Below are positions 46,796 through 54,828 of a stretch of 64,000 bases of DNA, piece by piece. Each line of letters begins with the position of its first letter. Position 1 is the stretch's first letter. The translations under genes and the position numbers were made by a program. The DNA comes from Terrihabitans soli. GTDB taxonomy: Bacteria > Pseudomonadota > Alphaproteobacteria > Rhizobiales > Methylopilaceae. The stretch is taken from assembly GCF_014191545.1 (NCBI RefSeq), contig NZ_AP023361.1, forward strand, positions 1,144,501-1,208,500, written 5' to 3'. The notes beneath the pieces are model-generated. The model did no database searches. It worked only from the letters and a program-made list of their open reading frames with translations, and had not been told where the DNA came from.

Positions 46796-47146
46796 GTGAA
46801 GTATTGCGACAAACTTCTCGTAACTATCAAAAAAACCATTCTGCCGCAGGGGCTTCCATTGTCTGCTTCAATATCCGATATCGCGGACGTAATGGACGAG
46901 TTCTATCACGATTGGCGGATCCGCATCGACGAGAGCGAGGGCGGGGGTGTCATGGTCTTTGCGCCCAAGAGTAATTACGGGACGCCGATTATCGCCGAAA
47001 CGCCGGGCGAGGGGCTGAAGCGCGCCATCGCCTATATCGATCGCCAGATCGCCCCGCAGGTTTCCATCGTCCGCGCGGCGGTGGAGGAAGAAGCGCGCAA
47101 TTACGGCCTCGATTATTCGCGGGCACGGAAGCGGGTGGGGGTCTAG
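46796..47146 (+). CDS. Hypothetical protein, up to 116 aa
   Basis: A short soluble protein with conserved-looking content (VMDEFYHDWRIRIDESEGGGVMVFAP and AVEEEARNYGLDYSRARKRVG). The GTG at 46796 follows a TATATA at 46785-46790 too closely to be reached by a promoter using it; a TTG at 46859 with AGGGG six bases upstream gives a 95-aa form and may be the true start. No family recognised. Confidence 0.6.
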   Translation: MKYCDKLLVTIKKTILPQGLPLSASISDIADVMDEFYHDWRIRIDESEGGGVMVFAPKSNYGTPIIAETPGEGLKRAIAYIDRQIAPQVSIVRAAVEEEARNYGLDYSRARKRVGV

Positions 47147-47160
47147 TTCGCCTCTCCCGC

Positions 47161-47222
47161 GCCAAGTCGGGTGTTCCCGACTTGGCCATCCAAAATCTGA
47201 ACTCGGAAACATCCGAGTTCAG
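47161..47222. repeat. Paired-hairpin extragenic palindrome, copy 2
   Basis: Two 11-pair hairpins ten bases apart: GCCAAGTCGGG-TGTT-CCCGACTTGGC (47161-47186) and CTGAACTCGGA-AACA-TCCGAGTTCAG (47197-47222). Compared with 19513-19572 several stem bases differ, and each change is matched on the other side of its stem, while loops TGTT and AACA are unchanged. The structure, not only the sequence, is conserved. Confidence 0.85.
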
Positions 47223-47264
47223 GTGGGAGAGGTCGGCACGCGCGAAGCGCGGCCGGGTGAGGGG
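47222..47264. repeat. Extragenic palindrome of the common rhizobial type
   Basis: GGTGGGAGAGGTCGGC, then CGCGCGAAGCGCG, then GCCGGGTGAGGGG: a palindromic layout found many times between genes in Rhizobiales genomes. It directly abuts the paired-hairpin element. Confidence 0.6.
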
Positions 47265-47332
47265 AGTTTCCCGGACAAGCTGCACGCAGTGCAGCGCCGA
47301 TCCGGGACCCAGGGTTCAGTCGCGCAGCGCCG

Positions 47333-47364
47333 CATAAACAAAAGCCCCGCACACGCGGGGCTTT
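47333..47364 (-). terminator. Intrinsic terminator for the 61-aa gene
   Basis: AAAGCCCCGC (47341-47350), loop ACAC, GCGGGGCTTT (47355-47364). On the minus strand the stem is followed by TTTTGTTTAT, so it ends the small minus-strand gene at 47389. Confidence 0.85.
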
Positions 47365-47388
47365 GTCATTTCCAGGCTCAAGCCGCCT

Positions 47389-47574
47389 TTAAGGCGTCTG
47401 CTTCATCGGCCCGCCGCCCGGCGCGGCCGGCTCGGTGATGGCCGGCGCATTGGGATTGGCGTCCTTGAGGGTCGTCTCCCCATCGGCGCCGCGTGTGTTC
47501 TCCCAGGCGACATAGCCGCCGATCAGAGCGACCACGATCACAATGGCCAGAATTCCCGTTGTCTTGTTGTCCAT
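47389..47574 (-). CDS. Small membrane protein, 61 aa
   Basis: A 61-aa protein: MDNKTTGILAIVIVVALIGG gives one membrane helix, followed by an acidic and proline-rich tail (AITEPAAPGGGPMKQTP). GGGGAG stands before the ATG at 47574 and a terminator follows, so it looks like a real monocistronic gene. No family recognised. Confidence 0.65.
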   Translation of the reverse strand: MDNKTTGILAIVIVVALIGGYVAWENTRGADGETTLKDANPNAPAITEPAAPGGGPMKQTP

Positions 47575-47672
47575 TTGGTTTCTCCCCGTATCCGCCCCCC
47601 ATGCAGCCTGAAGCTGCCCCTGAGGGAATGGATGAGAGGTGGGGAGGGTTCCCGCGATTAAAGACGACGATG

Positions 47673-48920
47673 TCACCCATGTCGTTCCAAAGCTAGCAAG
47701 CGTACGTCAGCGATAAAGCTTTCGAAGGTTTGCAGATAGGGACGAACGCTTTTGGGAAACTTTTCGATTAGAGGTGCTGGCACAACAAGCTGTACCTTCG
47801 CATCGACCATTTCTTTAAACTGCGCCTCAGAAATCCCCTCTTGCAGCGTTAAGAGGTGTTTTGTGTCTATCCGATCGGCTTCTCTCAGAATCTGCCGCCA
47901 CCGGTCGCGACAGGTTGTCTTGGCTGCAAGCATTCTCAATTTATCGGCCGGATACGTTGGGTCTCGATAGGCAGACTGTGAGGGGAAGAGAAAATCGGGT
48001 CGTTTGCCTGGCTCAGATTGCCGCCCGTGAGCGAAATGATTCCCTTCTTGGAGCTGCTCTTCGATAAAGATAGCTCGCGCATGGAGCTCAAGAGAATTGC
48101 CACTCCTAGCTTTGCGTCGTTGCAGGACTGTCTGAGCCCTCAAAATAAAGTCGTCCAGAGAACCAAAGCCCTCTTTAATCAAGGGGAGCTCAAGCGCCTG
48201 CTCGATACTTCTGAATATCTCGAACTCGCATTCCCGCCGTTTTACCAAACGCTGGTCGGGGGTAAGATGAGAGTCTGATCGTAATGTCACCGCCTTTTCG
48301 ACGACCTCAGCTCCGGTTGGAAACGTTGACAGCCACGCGTGCGGTATTTCGTTAAGCTCTAACCAACAACTCGACCTCCGAGCTAGGCTAGGCTGGAATA
48401 GGCTTTTCTGCGGTTGATCCGGGGACCATACAATCCATTTGCTTGGCTCCACAGGACCAATTCTATCCTCAACGGTTTCCTCCTCGGTTTCATGCTGACA
48501 GACCCAGATGTGAGCTTCGAAGGCTCGGCCGGATTCGTCGAGATGAAACGCGAAAATCGTTAAAGCCCCGGTGCTTTCCGGATCCAAAAGAGAGGAGTTG
48601 CTGCCACCAAAATTCGTCAATCGCGTTTCGTTGCGACCATTCCTTTTGTTTTCGTGACGCTTGCTGTTGTAATAAACAAGACGAACTTTCCGGCTATCCG
48701 GGCAGGGTTGAACCGAGATATCGATCCATCTGTCGGGGTTCTTGATGTCTGTACGGTCGATCTCGGGGAATATTGGAAATACGAACTCTTTAGGCAGATA
48801 GGGGCCAGCCTGATGGGACCCGTTTGCAAGAGTGTCATTGCCCGATAACCGCTTGACACACCAAATGAATGATGGCCCGCCGAATTCGCTTAGCCACTCA
48901 GTAAGTTCAGCCAGCGGCAT
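47673..48920 (-). CDS. Type IIE restriction endonuclease, EcoRII-like
   Basis: A 415-aa homologue of EcoRII along its whole length. The N-terminal effector domain begins FIWCVKRLSGNDTLANGSHQ, the B3-like fold that binds an extra recognition site. The C-terminal catalytic domain carries the three EcoRII active-site residues as Y318 (SAYRDP), K334 and R340 (KTTCRDRWRQ), with the same spacing as Y308/K324/R330. EcoRII cuts before CCWGG; the same specificity is expected. Third gene of the operon, overlapping vsr by 14 bases. Lower GC and different codon use suggest horizontal transfer. Confidence 0.94.
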   Translation of the reverse strand: MPLAELTEWLSEFGGPSFIWCVKRLSGNDTLANGSHQAGPYLPKEFVFPIFPEIDRTDIKNPDRWIDISVQPCPDSRKVRLVYYNSKRHENKRNGRNETRLTNFGGSNSSLLDPESTGALTIFAFHLDESGRAFEAHIWVCQHETEEETVEDRIGPVEPSKWIVWSPDQPQKSLFQPSLARRSSCWLELNEIPHAWLSTFPTGAEVVEKAVTLRSDSHLTPDQRLVKRRECEFEIFRSIEQALELPLIKEGFGSLDDFILRAQTVLQRRKARSGNSLELHARAIFIEEQLQEGNHFAHGRQSEPGKRPDFLFPSQSAYRDPTYPADKLRMLAAKTTCRDRWRQILREADRIDTKHLLTLQEGISEAQFKEMVDAKVQLVVPAPLIEKFPKSVRPYLQTFESFIADVRLLALERHG

Positions 48921-49377
48921 CTGCTTCTAGTCCCCTAATTACTTCTTCGGCACTTTCTGATTTCAGCCAAGCCTCGATCTGGGCAAGCACATCATAAAGC
49001 GACTGGCGACCTCTGCCTTTCAATGCACATTCCCATACGGTGAGCACTCTCCAGCCCGAACACTTAAGTGTAGCCACAGATTCAAAGTCGCGCCGAACAT
49101 TCCCGGTGATTTTTGAATGCCAAAACTCCTCCCGCGAAGAGGGCCACTTAAACAGATTGCAGTCATGGCCGTGCCAAAAACAGCCATGGACGAAGATCAC
49201 GGCACGATGTTTCGGAAAAACTAAGTCTGGTCTGCCGGGAAGGTCTCTTCTGTGTAGTTGATATCGAAAGCGTCGAGCATGGAGGCCTCTGCGAATTGCG
49301 AGTTCCGGGGCAGTGTCCTTGCTCCGGATGCCAGACATCATTCGGCTACGCGTATGCTGATCGACGACGTCAGCCAT
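48907..49377 (-). CDS. vsr: Very short patch repair endonuclease
   Basis: Vsr (156 aa) nicks beside T:G mismatches that arise when methylated cytosine in CCWGG deaminates. The catalytic DLPGRPDLVF aspartate, the block VHGCFWHGHDC (His/Cys catalytic and zinc ligands) and VWECAL with the last zinc cysteine match E. coli Vsr. Overlaps dcm by eight bases and the restriction gene by 14, so the three are one transcription unit. Confidence 0.95.
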   Translation of the reverse strand: MADVVDQHTRSRMMSGIRSKDTAPELAIRRGLHARRFRYQLHRRDLPGRPDLVFPKHRAVIFVHGCFWHGHDCNLFKWPSSREEFWHSKITGNVRRDFESVATLKCSGWRVLTVWECALKGRGRQSLYDVLAQIEAWLKSESAEEVIRGLEADAAG

Positions 49378-50641
49378 TTGCCACTTTCAGCTCCTTGGCT
49401 TGGGTGACAGGCTGCAGCAACTCAGATTTGGTAGCAAGCTGGCGCAGCAGATAAGGAAGTACATGCGCCGCAACAGCTTGGACTACTGGAACGACAACGG
49501 AGTTTCCAAATTGCTTGTAAGCCTGAGTATCCGATACTGGAATCTTGAATGAGGACTCGCTTGGCTTATCAAAGCCCATGAGCCGCGCACATTCCCGTGG
49601 CGTCAATCGTCTGGGTGGCTTCCGTGGCTGCTTGATCAAAATCTCAGAACCATCCTTGTAATATCTAGCAGATAGGGTTCGGGTGATATCGTCGGGCCCC
49701 ACCAATCCAAACCCAAATCCATTTCCTTTCTCGCGATGCTTTTCTGCATAGTTGCGCAGATACGTCCAGAGATGCTGACTTAATGTGTATTTATCCGATA
49801 CAGTAGCGTGGCGACCGCTTGTGTATCCGTTGTCTGGCTTCTCCGTGCCATCTTCCGAGTGAAGGATGCTTCCTAGCTTCGGTCCAGAGAGAGAGCCTGG
49901 AATTGTCATTCCGTCGAAGGTGAAGTCTTCGATGTCTCGAAATCCAACAATGAATATGCGCTCCCGATGTTGGGGAACCCAAGGCTTCGCATCTATAACT
50001 TTCCACTTGATATGGTACCGAAGGTCCTTCGTAAGTACGTCATTTATAATTTTGAATGTTCTTCCTTTGTCATGATTGACCAGATTTTTCACGTTCTCGA
50101 GAACAAACATATGAGGCCGGTGATGATCAATAATCCGCTTTACATCATAGAAAAGTGTGCCTTGCGTTTCACATGCGAAGCCATGCGGTCGATTCAATGC
50201 ATTCTTCTTTGAAACACCGGCGATAGAGAATGGCTGACACGGGAAACCCGCTAGCAACACATCGTGAGAGGGAATTTCTTGGAGGCCGACGGCGCGAATA
50301 TCACCTGCAATTTCATGAGTGTCTTCGGAGAAGTTGGCTCGATAGGTCTGTTGGCTAAAACGGTCCCATTCACTCGTGAATATGCATTCGCCCCCGATCG
50401 TCTGGAATCCTCTACGAAGTCCGCCGATACCGGCAAATAGATCAATGAAGGTGAAGGCCGACGTGCGGTTGGGAGCGTTGTCGGCTGGTCGCCAAGACCG
50501 CAACAAATCCAGCACTGCGCGTTTAGGGGAAACGTGGTCATTTTCCCACCTATAGACTGTGCGCTCTGAGTACCCGAGCCGAACAGCTACCTCGCTAACT
50601 GAGAGGCCTGCCTGCTGACGCAGTGACGAAAATTCTGACAC
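49370..50641 (-). CDS. dcm: C5-cytosine DNA methyltransferase, Dcm/EcoRII type, with N-terminal HTH
   Basis: A 423-aa DNA methyltransferase. After a helix-turn-helix (LRQQAGLSVSEVAVRLGYSE with YRWEN), the catalytic domain runs from FIDLFAGIGGLRRGF through the GFPCQPFS cysteine loop, VLENVKNL, QHRERI and the C-terminal FGNSVVVPVV. GVSKKNALNRPHGFACETQG and SARYYKDG are almost those of E. coli Dcm, so CCWGG is the predicted target. The GTG at 50641 with AGGAGG is preferred over a TTG at 50716, because dyads lie between them. The HTH may repress the operon, as in M.EcoRII and M.SsoII. Confidence 0.93.
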   Translation of the reverse strand: MSEFSSLRQQAGLSVSEVAVRLGYSERTVYRWENDHVSPKRAVLDLLRSWRPADNAPNRTSAFTFIDLFAGIGGLRRGFQTIGGECIFTSEWDRFSQQTYRANFSEDTHEIAGDIRAVGLQEIPSHDVLLAGFPCQPFSIAGVSKKNALNRPHGFACETQGTLFYDVKRIIDHHRPHMFVLENVKNLVNHDKGRTFKIINDVLTKDLRYHIKWKVIDAKPWVPQHRERIFIVGFRDIEDFTFDGMTIPGSLSGPKLGSILHSEDGTEKPDNGYTSGRHATVSDKYTLSQHLWTYLRNYAEKHREKGNGFGFGLVGPDDITRTLSARYYKDGSEILIKQPRKPPRRLTPRECARLMGFDKPSESSFKIPVSDTQAYKQFGNSVVVPVVQAVAAHVLPYLLRQLATKSELLQPVTQAKELKVANG

Positions 50642-51001
50642 AGCTCCTCCTAGGTCGATTTTTGACAGTATGTCAGATTCTGACCTAAGAACATTACGTG
50701 AACATAACGTTATCAACCAGAGAAATCTGGGGTTTTTCTTTCAACAGTCATCGCCCCCAGAGCGCGTATGCCCGCTGTTGGGCAAAGTCGCTGACGTAGA
50801 AATCCCTCAACTTAGAAAGCTTCACTTAGCCAGCGCCGCCCGATCGTCAGCGCAACCGGCTCTCTCCCCAACCCCAAAAACCCCAACCCCCTCAAAGCCC
50901 TCGGCGCCGGCCCCTCACAGCCCCACCTTGCCTCGACCCCCGTCCCATGACAGCCTCTCGCCCGCATCATTTCCCGAGCGAGCTCTGAGTCGAAGCCCTT
51001 C
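50642..51001. other. 360-base region between dcm and mlaE
   Basis: No gene. It holds the dcm control region (to about 50720), a hairpin-like CAACAG...CTGTTG pair near 50745-50780, and at 50866-50891 four runs of C separated by A (CCCC-AA-CCCC-AAAAA-CCCC-AA-CCCCC), which on the minus strand is a G-quadruplex sequence. From about 50815 the composition returns to the chromosomal average, so the island edge lies here. Confidence 0.55.
50663..50713. promoter_or_regulatory. Dyads upstream of dcm-vsr-restriction operon
   Basis: TGACA-GTA-TGTCA (50663-50675) overlaps GTCAG-ATT-CTGAC (50672-50684), and a perfect ATAACGTTAT lies at 50704-50713. Together they lie 22-72 bases before the dcm start, where an autorepressor site would be expected. 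The N-terminal HTH of the methyltransferase is the natural candidate binder. Confidence 0.55.
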
Positions 51002-52177
51002 ATGAGCATGACTGCGCAACCTTCTGATCTGCCGCAGTTTCCGGGTCTCGCCGGTCTGCTGTCGGGCGCCGGTGCGGGCAATCGTCTTCTGCTCAAAGCC
51101 ACAGGGGCGTGGACGGCGCCGAATGCCGCGGCGCTGAACGCCGTCGAGCGCATGGCTCTGGCCGAGCAGGGCGAGCTTGAGGTTCTGGAGATCGATGCGA
51201 GCGGCATCCAGGAACTCGACACCTATGGCGCCTGGCTGATCGAGCGGCTGCTGCGCCGCGGCCGCGAGCTCGGCTATGAGGTCAAGCTCATCGGCCTGCC
51301 GCTGCGCTTCGAGGCTCTGTTCGAAAAAGTCGGCACGACCCACAAAACGCCGGCCTCCGCCGCCAAAGAGCGTCCGGTCTGGGAAGAGACCTTCGATTGG
51401 CTCGAGACGATGGGGAAGAACGCGGCGCGCGATCTTCTGCAGATCACGGCCCTGTTCGGCGCCTGCGGCGAAGTTCTGTTCAACGCCATCAAGAGGCCGT
51501 CGAGCTTCCGCTTCACCTCGCTCATCCATCATCTCGACCGCGTCGCCTGGCAGGCGGTGCCGATCGTCCTTCTGATTACCTTTCTCATCGGCTGCATCAT
51601 CGCCCAGCAGGGCTTCTTCCATTTCCGCCAGTTCGGCGCGGAAGATTATGTGGTCGATCTTGTCGGCGTTCTCGTGCTGCGTGAAATCGGCGTCTTGCTT
51701 GTGGCCATCATGGTCGCCGGCCGCTCCGGCTCGGCCTACACCGCCGAGCTCGGCTCGATGAAAATGCGCGAGGAGATCGATGCGCTCTCGGCCATGGGGC
51801 GCGATCCGGTCGAAGTGCTCATCCTGCCGCGGCTGCTCGCGCTCGTCATCGCGATGCCCGTATTGACATTTCTCGGCGGCATGGCGGCGATCCTCGGCGG
51901 CGGCCTTGTCGCCGTCACCTATGCCGGCATGAGCCCTGAGGTTTATATCGGCCGGTTGGAAGAGGCGGTGTCGATCACCCATTTCCAGGTCGGCATGATC
52001 AAGGCGCCGTTCATGGCGCTTCTGCTCGGCCTCATCGCCTGCAATGAAGGCCTGAAGACGGGCGGCAGCGCCGAGAGCCTCGGCGCGCACACCACAACAT
52101 CCGTGGTCAAGGCCATCTTCCTCGTCATCGTGCTCGATGGCCTGTTCGCCATCTTCTTTTCCTCGATCGGGATGTGA
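51002..52177 (+). CDS. mlaE: Mla-type ABC permease with N-terminal STAS domain
   Basis: A 391-aa inner-membrane permease (MlaE/PF02405) for phospholipid transport between membranes. An N-terminal STAS domain (about 25-110, LEIDASGIQELDTYGAWL) stands in for separate MlaB; then come the membrane helices (AVPIVLLITFLIGCIIAQQG, the conserved VLREIGVLLVAIMVAGRSGS loop and AELGSMKMREEIDALSAMG). First gene of mlaE-mlaF-mlaD; five bases separate it from mlaF. The fused STAS form is common in Rhizobiales. Confidence 0.94.
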   Translation: MSMTAQPSDLPQFPGLAGLLSGAGAGNRLLLKATGAWTAPNAAALNAVERMALAEQGELEVLEIDASGIQELDTYGAWLIERLLRRGRELGYEVKLIGLPLRFEALFEKVGTTHKTPASAAKERPVWEETFDWLETMGKNAARDLLQITALFGACGEVLFNAIKRPSSFRFTSLIHHLDRVAWQAVPIVLLITFLIGCIIAQQGFFHFRQFGAEDYVVDLVGVLVLREIGVLLVAIMVAGRSGSAYTAELGSMKMREEIDALSAMGRDPVEVLILPRLLALVIAMPVLTFLGGMAAILGGGLVAVTYAGMSPEVYIGRLEEAVSITHFQVGMIKAPFMALLLGLIACNEGLKTGGSAESLGAHTTTSVVKAIFLVIVLDGLFAIFFSSIGM

Positions 52178-52182
52178 GCTGA

Positions 52183-52989
52183 ATGGCCGAGACGCCCGCC
52201 ATCTCCGTCAAGGATCTCGTCGTCGGCTTCACCGAACGCAACGTGCTCGATCATCTGTCGATCGATGTGCGGCGCGGCGAAATTCTCGGCGTGGTGTCGG
52301 CCTCCGGCGGCGGCAAATCCGTGTTGCTGCGCACCATTCTTAATCTGTTGCCCAAGCGCTCGGGCGTGATCGAAGTGCTCGGCCAGAATATGGACGATCT
52401 GTCTCCCGCCGAGCAGAGCGCCATCGGCCGCCGTCTCGGCGTTCTCTTCCAGCACGGCGCTTTGTTTTCCTCGCTGAATGCGCTGCAGAACGTGCAGTTT
52501 CCGATGCGCGAATATCTCGATCTGCCGCAGAGCCTGATGGACGAGATCGCCATCACCAAGCTCGAAATGGTGGGCCTCAAGCGCGACGATGCGCGAAAGA
52601 TGCCGTCCGAACTTTCGGGCGGCATGATCAAGCGCGTCGCGCTCGCCCGCGCCCTCGCGCTGGAGCCGGATATAGTTTTCCTCGATGAGCCGACCTCGGG
52701 TCTGGACCCTATTAGCGCGGAAGAATTCGACAAGCTCATCCGCACGCTGCAACAGACGCTCGGTTTGACGGTCTATATGAACACGCACGATCTCGACAGC
52801 CTGGTCACGATCTGCGACCGCATCGCGGCTCTGGCCGATGGAAAGGTCGCAACGATCGGCTCGCTCGCGGAAGTGCGCCAATGCGATCATCCGTGGGTGA
52901 AAGCCTATTTTGCCGGCGAGCGCGCCATGACGATCTCGGGCGGCGCCCGGAAAAGGACTATGGGGGAGATGTATGGAAACGCGCGCTAG
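52183..52989 (+). CDS. mlaF: Mla-type ABC ATPase
   Basis: A 268-aa ATP-binding subunit. Walker A ASGGGKSVLLR, signature LSGGMIKRVALARAL and Walker B IVFLDEPTSGLD are intact. It powers MlaE. The C-terminal tail (SGGARKRTMGEMY) overlaps the mlaD start by 17 bases, so the three genes form a coupled operon. Confidence 0.95.
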   Translation: MAETPAISVKDLVVGFTERNVLDHLSIDVRRGEILGVVSASGGGKSVLLRTILNLLPKRSGVIEVLGQNMDDLSPAEQSAIGRRLGVLFQHGALFSSLNALQNVQFPMREYLDLPQSLMDEIAITKLEMVGLKRDDARKMPSELSGGMIKRVALARALALEPDIVFLDEPTSGLDPISAEEFDKLIRTLQQTLGLTVYMNTHDLDSLVTICDRIAALADGKVATIGSLAEVRQCDHPWVKAYFAGERAMTISGGARKRTMGEMYGNAR

Positions 52990-54085
52990 ATATGTCCTGG
53001 TCGGGGCTTTCCTTCTTGCCGCCGCACTCGGCGTCTTCTTCTTCGTCTACTGGCTGAACAATTCGGCCGGTTTCGGCGCCCGCAGCGAATACCGCATCGC
53101 CTTCAAGGGCCCGGCATACGGGCTCATCGAAGGCTCCTCGGTTCTGTTCAACGGCATCAAGGTCGGCGAGGTTACGCAGCTCGGTCTTGATGCGGCGGCG
53201 CCCGGCGATGTCATCGCCCACATCTCCGTCGTGTCCGGCACGCCGATCGCCGCCGACACAAAGGTCGGCGTCGAGAGCCTGTCTCTTATGGGCACGCCGG
53301 CCGTGGCATTGCTCGGCGGCGCGGCCGGTGCGCCGCTTCTGGCCTCGGCCGATGGCCAGCCGCCGCTTCTGATCTCGCCGCCGGAAGCCAGCCAGGACAT
53401 CATGCGCGCCGCAAAGACGACGCTGCTGCGCATTGACGGCCTGATCGCCAAGAACGACCAGCCGATCACCGATGCGATTGCCAATGTGAAGACCTTTGCC
53501 GAAGCGCTCGGCCGCAATGCCGGCAAGGTCGACAAGATCGCCGATGGCCTGTCGGGCATGTTTGCCGGTCAGCCCAAGGCCGCGACCATGTCGATAGATC
53601 TCAGCGCCGCCGAAACCTTCGGTCCGCTCGGCCCCGCGCCCGACAAACAGCTCGTCGTCGCCCAGCCGACGGCGGTCCTGTCGCTCGACAGCCAGAAGAT
53701 CCTCGGCGAGCAGGGGGCGAAAACCGCCCAGGTCCTGCCCGAGACCCAATGGAGCGACAATCTGCCGAAGCTCGTGATGCGCAAAATGGTGCAGAGTTTC
53801 GAGAACGCGAAATACGACAAGGTCGAAACCGAAGACGATGCGTTCACCTCGGACGCCAAGCTCCTCTTGGACTTGCGCTCGTTCTTCGTCTCGCCCGACG
53901 CCAAGGGGGTTGTCATCGAAATGACAGCAAAGCTCCTTGTAGATGGCAAAGTGGCCGGGTCGCAGACCTTCCGCCAGACAAAACCGGCGGATGTGACCAA
54001 TGCCGATGCGGTTGCCGGGGCCTTCGATCAGGCCTTCCAGCAATCGGCCAAAGAAATTGTAGTTTGGACATTAGGTCTGTTGTGA
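52973..54085 (+). CDS. mlaD: MCE-domain lipid-transport protein with PqiC-like C-terminal domain
   Basis: A 370-aa periplasmic, membrane-anchored protein. One N-terminal helix (YVLVGAFLLAAALGVFFFVY), an MCE domain (about 38-115, GPAYGLIEGSSVLFNGIKVG), a linker with coiled coil, and a further domain (about 195-370, from LSAAETFGPLGP to TLGLL). The segments ADKQLVVAQPTAVLSLDSQ and DLRSFFVSP look like the ABC-transport auxiliary lipoprotein (PqiC/DUF330) fold that usually is a separate gene. No lipobox is present, so the tail would be tethered through the MCE part. Confidence 0.88.
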   Translation: METRARYVLVGAFLLAAALGVFFFVYWLNNSAGFGARSEYRIAFKGPAYGLIEGSSVLFNGIKVGEVTQLGLDAAAPGDVIAHISVVSGTPIAADTKVGVESLSLMGTPAVALLGGAAGAPLLASADGQPPLLISPPEASQDIMRAAKTTLLRIDGLIAKNDQPITDAIANVKTFAEALGRNAGKVDKIADGLSGMFAGQPKAATMSIDLSAAETFGPLGPAPDKQLVVAQPTAVLSLDSQKILGEQGAKTAQVLPETQWSDNLPKLVMRKMVQSFENAKYDKVETEDDAFTSDAKLLLDLRSFFVSPDAKGVVIEMTAKLLVDGKVAGSQTFRQTKPADVTNADAVAGAFDQAFQQSAKEIVVWTLGLL

Positions 54086-54176
54086 CGCTTACACATATAT
54101 GGTTTTGAACTTGCCGGGCTTTTCAGGACACTAAGCCTATAGGGGTCTTGGACCGCCGCACTTGCAGGGGCTTCGA

Positions 54177-54713
54177 ATGACGCGTTTTGAATTGAAATTG
54201 AGTGCGCTGGCGCTCGGCGCGGCTCTGATCTGCAGCGGGGCTCCCGCTTTCGCCCAGGCCACCTCCGCCCAGGCCGCGCCGGTCCCGCCGCCGGCCGATA
54301 CTTTCCCGCTTTATCTCGGCAATTGGGTCGGAGAGGGCACGCTTGTCTGGAAGAGCGATGGCAGCAAGGAGCGCATGAAGTGCACCGCCGTCTACGCCCA
54401 GCCCGGCGCGCCCGATGAGCTGTCGCTGAAATTCGACTGCAAGAGCGACAATTACACGATCATCCTCGACGGCGTGATCGAGTCGGACAGCAAGGGCTCG
54501 GTGAAGGGCCAATGGTCCGAGCGCAGCCGCAATATCGGCGGCGCGGCCATCGGCCAGGCCAAGGAAGGCCGCATACGCCTGCGCATCGAAAGCTCCGCCT
54601 TCGGCGCCAATCTGCAGATGGGCGTCAAAGCCGATAAGCAGCAGGTGGCCATCAAGTTTTCGGGCGCCGGCGAAGAAGCCGATACCGAGCTTCTGCTCAA
54701 AAAGGCAAAGTAA
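54177..54713 (+). CDS. Secreted hypothetical protein downstream of mla operon
   Basis: A 178-aa exported protein: signal peptide (ALALGAALICSGAPAFA), a Pro/Ala linker, then a beta-rich domain (LYLGNWVGEGTLVWKSDGS, IILDGVIESDSKGSVKGQW, GANLQMGVKADKQQVAIKF). The layout resembles small lipid- or heme-binding beta barrels, but I cannot assign a family. It sits 91 bases after mlaD and is followed by a hairpin. Confidence 0.72.
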   Translation: MTRFELKLSALALGAALICSGAPAFAQATSAQAAPVPPPADTFPLYLGNWVGEGTLVWKSDGSKERMKCTAVYAQPGAPDELSLKFDCKSDNYTIILDGVIESDSKGSVKGQWSERSRNIGGAAIGQAKEGRIRLRIESSAFGANLQMGVKADKQQVAIKFSGAGEEADTELLLKKAK

Positions 54714-54738
54714 CCCTCATTTCAGCTAAAGCCTTGGG

Positions 54739-54776
54739 GCGGCGGGTTTCCCGGGATGGGAGGCCCGCCGCTCTTG
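54739..54776 (+). terminator. Terminator-like hairpin before gntR
   Basis: GCGGCGGG (54739-54746) pairs with CCCGCCGC (54764-54771) over a 17-base loop, followed by TCTTGACTT. Probably ends the upstream transcript. Confidence 0.6.
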
Positions 54777-54804
54777 ACTTAAAGCCTCTGGTTGACCCAA
54801 TTAC

Positions 54805-54819
54805 CCAATCGGCAATTGG
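54805..54819. promoter_or_regulatory. CCAAT-N5-ATTGG operator candidate before gntR
   Basis: CCAAT-CGGCA-ATTGG ends ten bases before the ATG of the GntR regulator, in a run of TTGACCCAATT...AATTGGTTTAA. The half-sites recur at 59713-59744 in the other control region of this cluster, which fits autoregulation plus regulon control. Confidence 0.6.
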
Positions 54820-54828
54820 TTTAATCAA

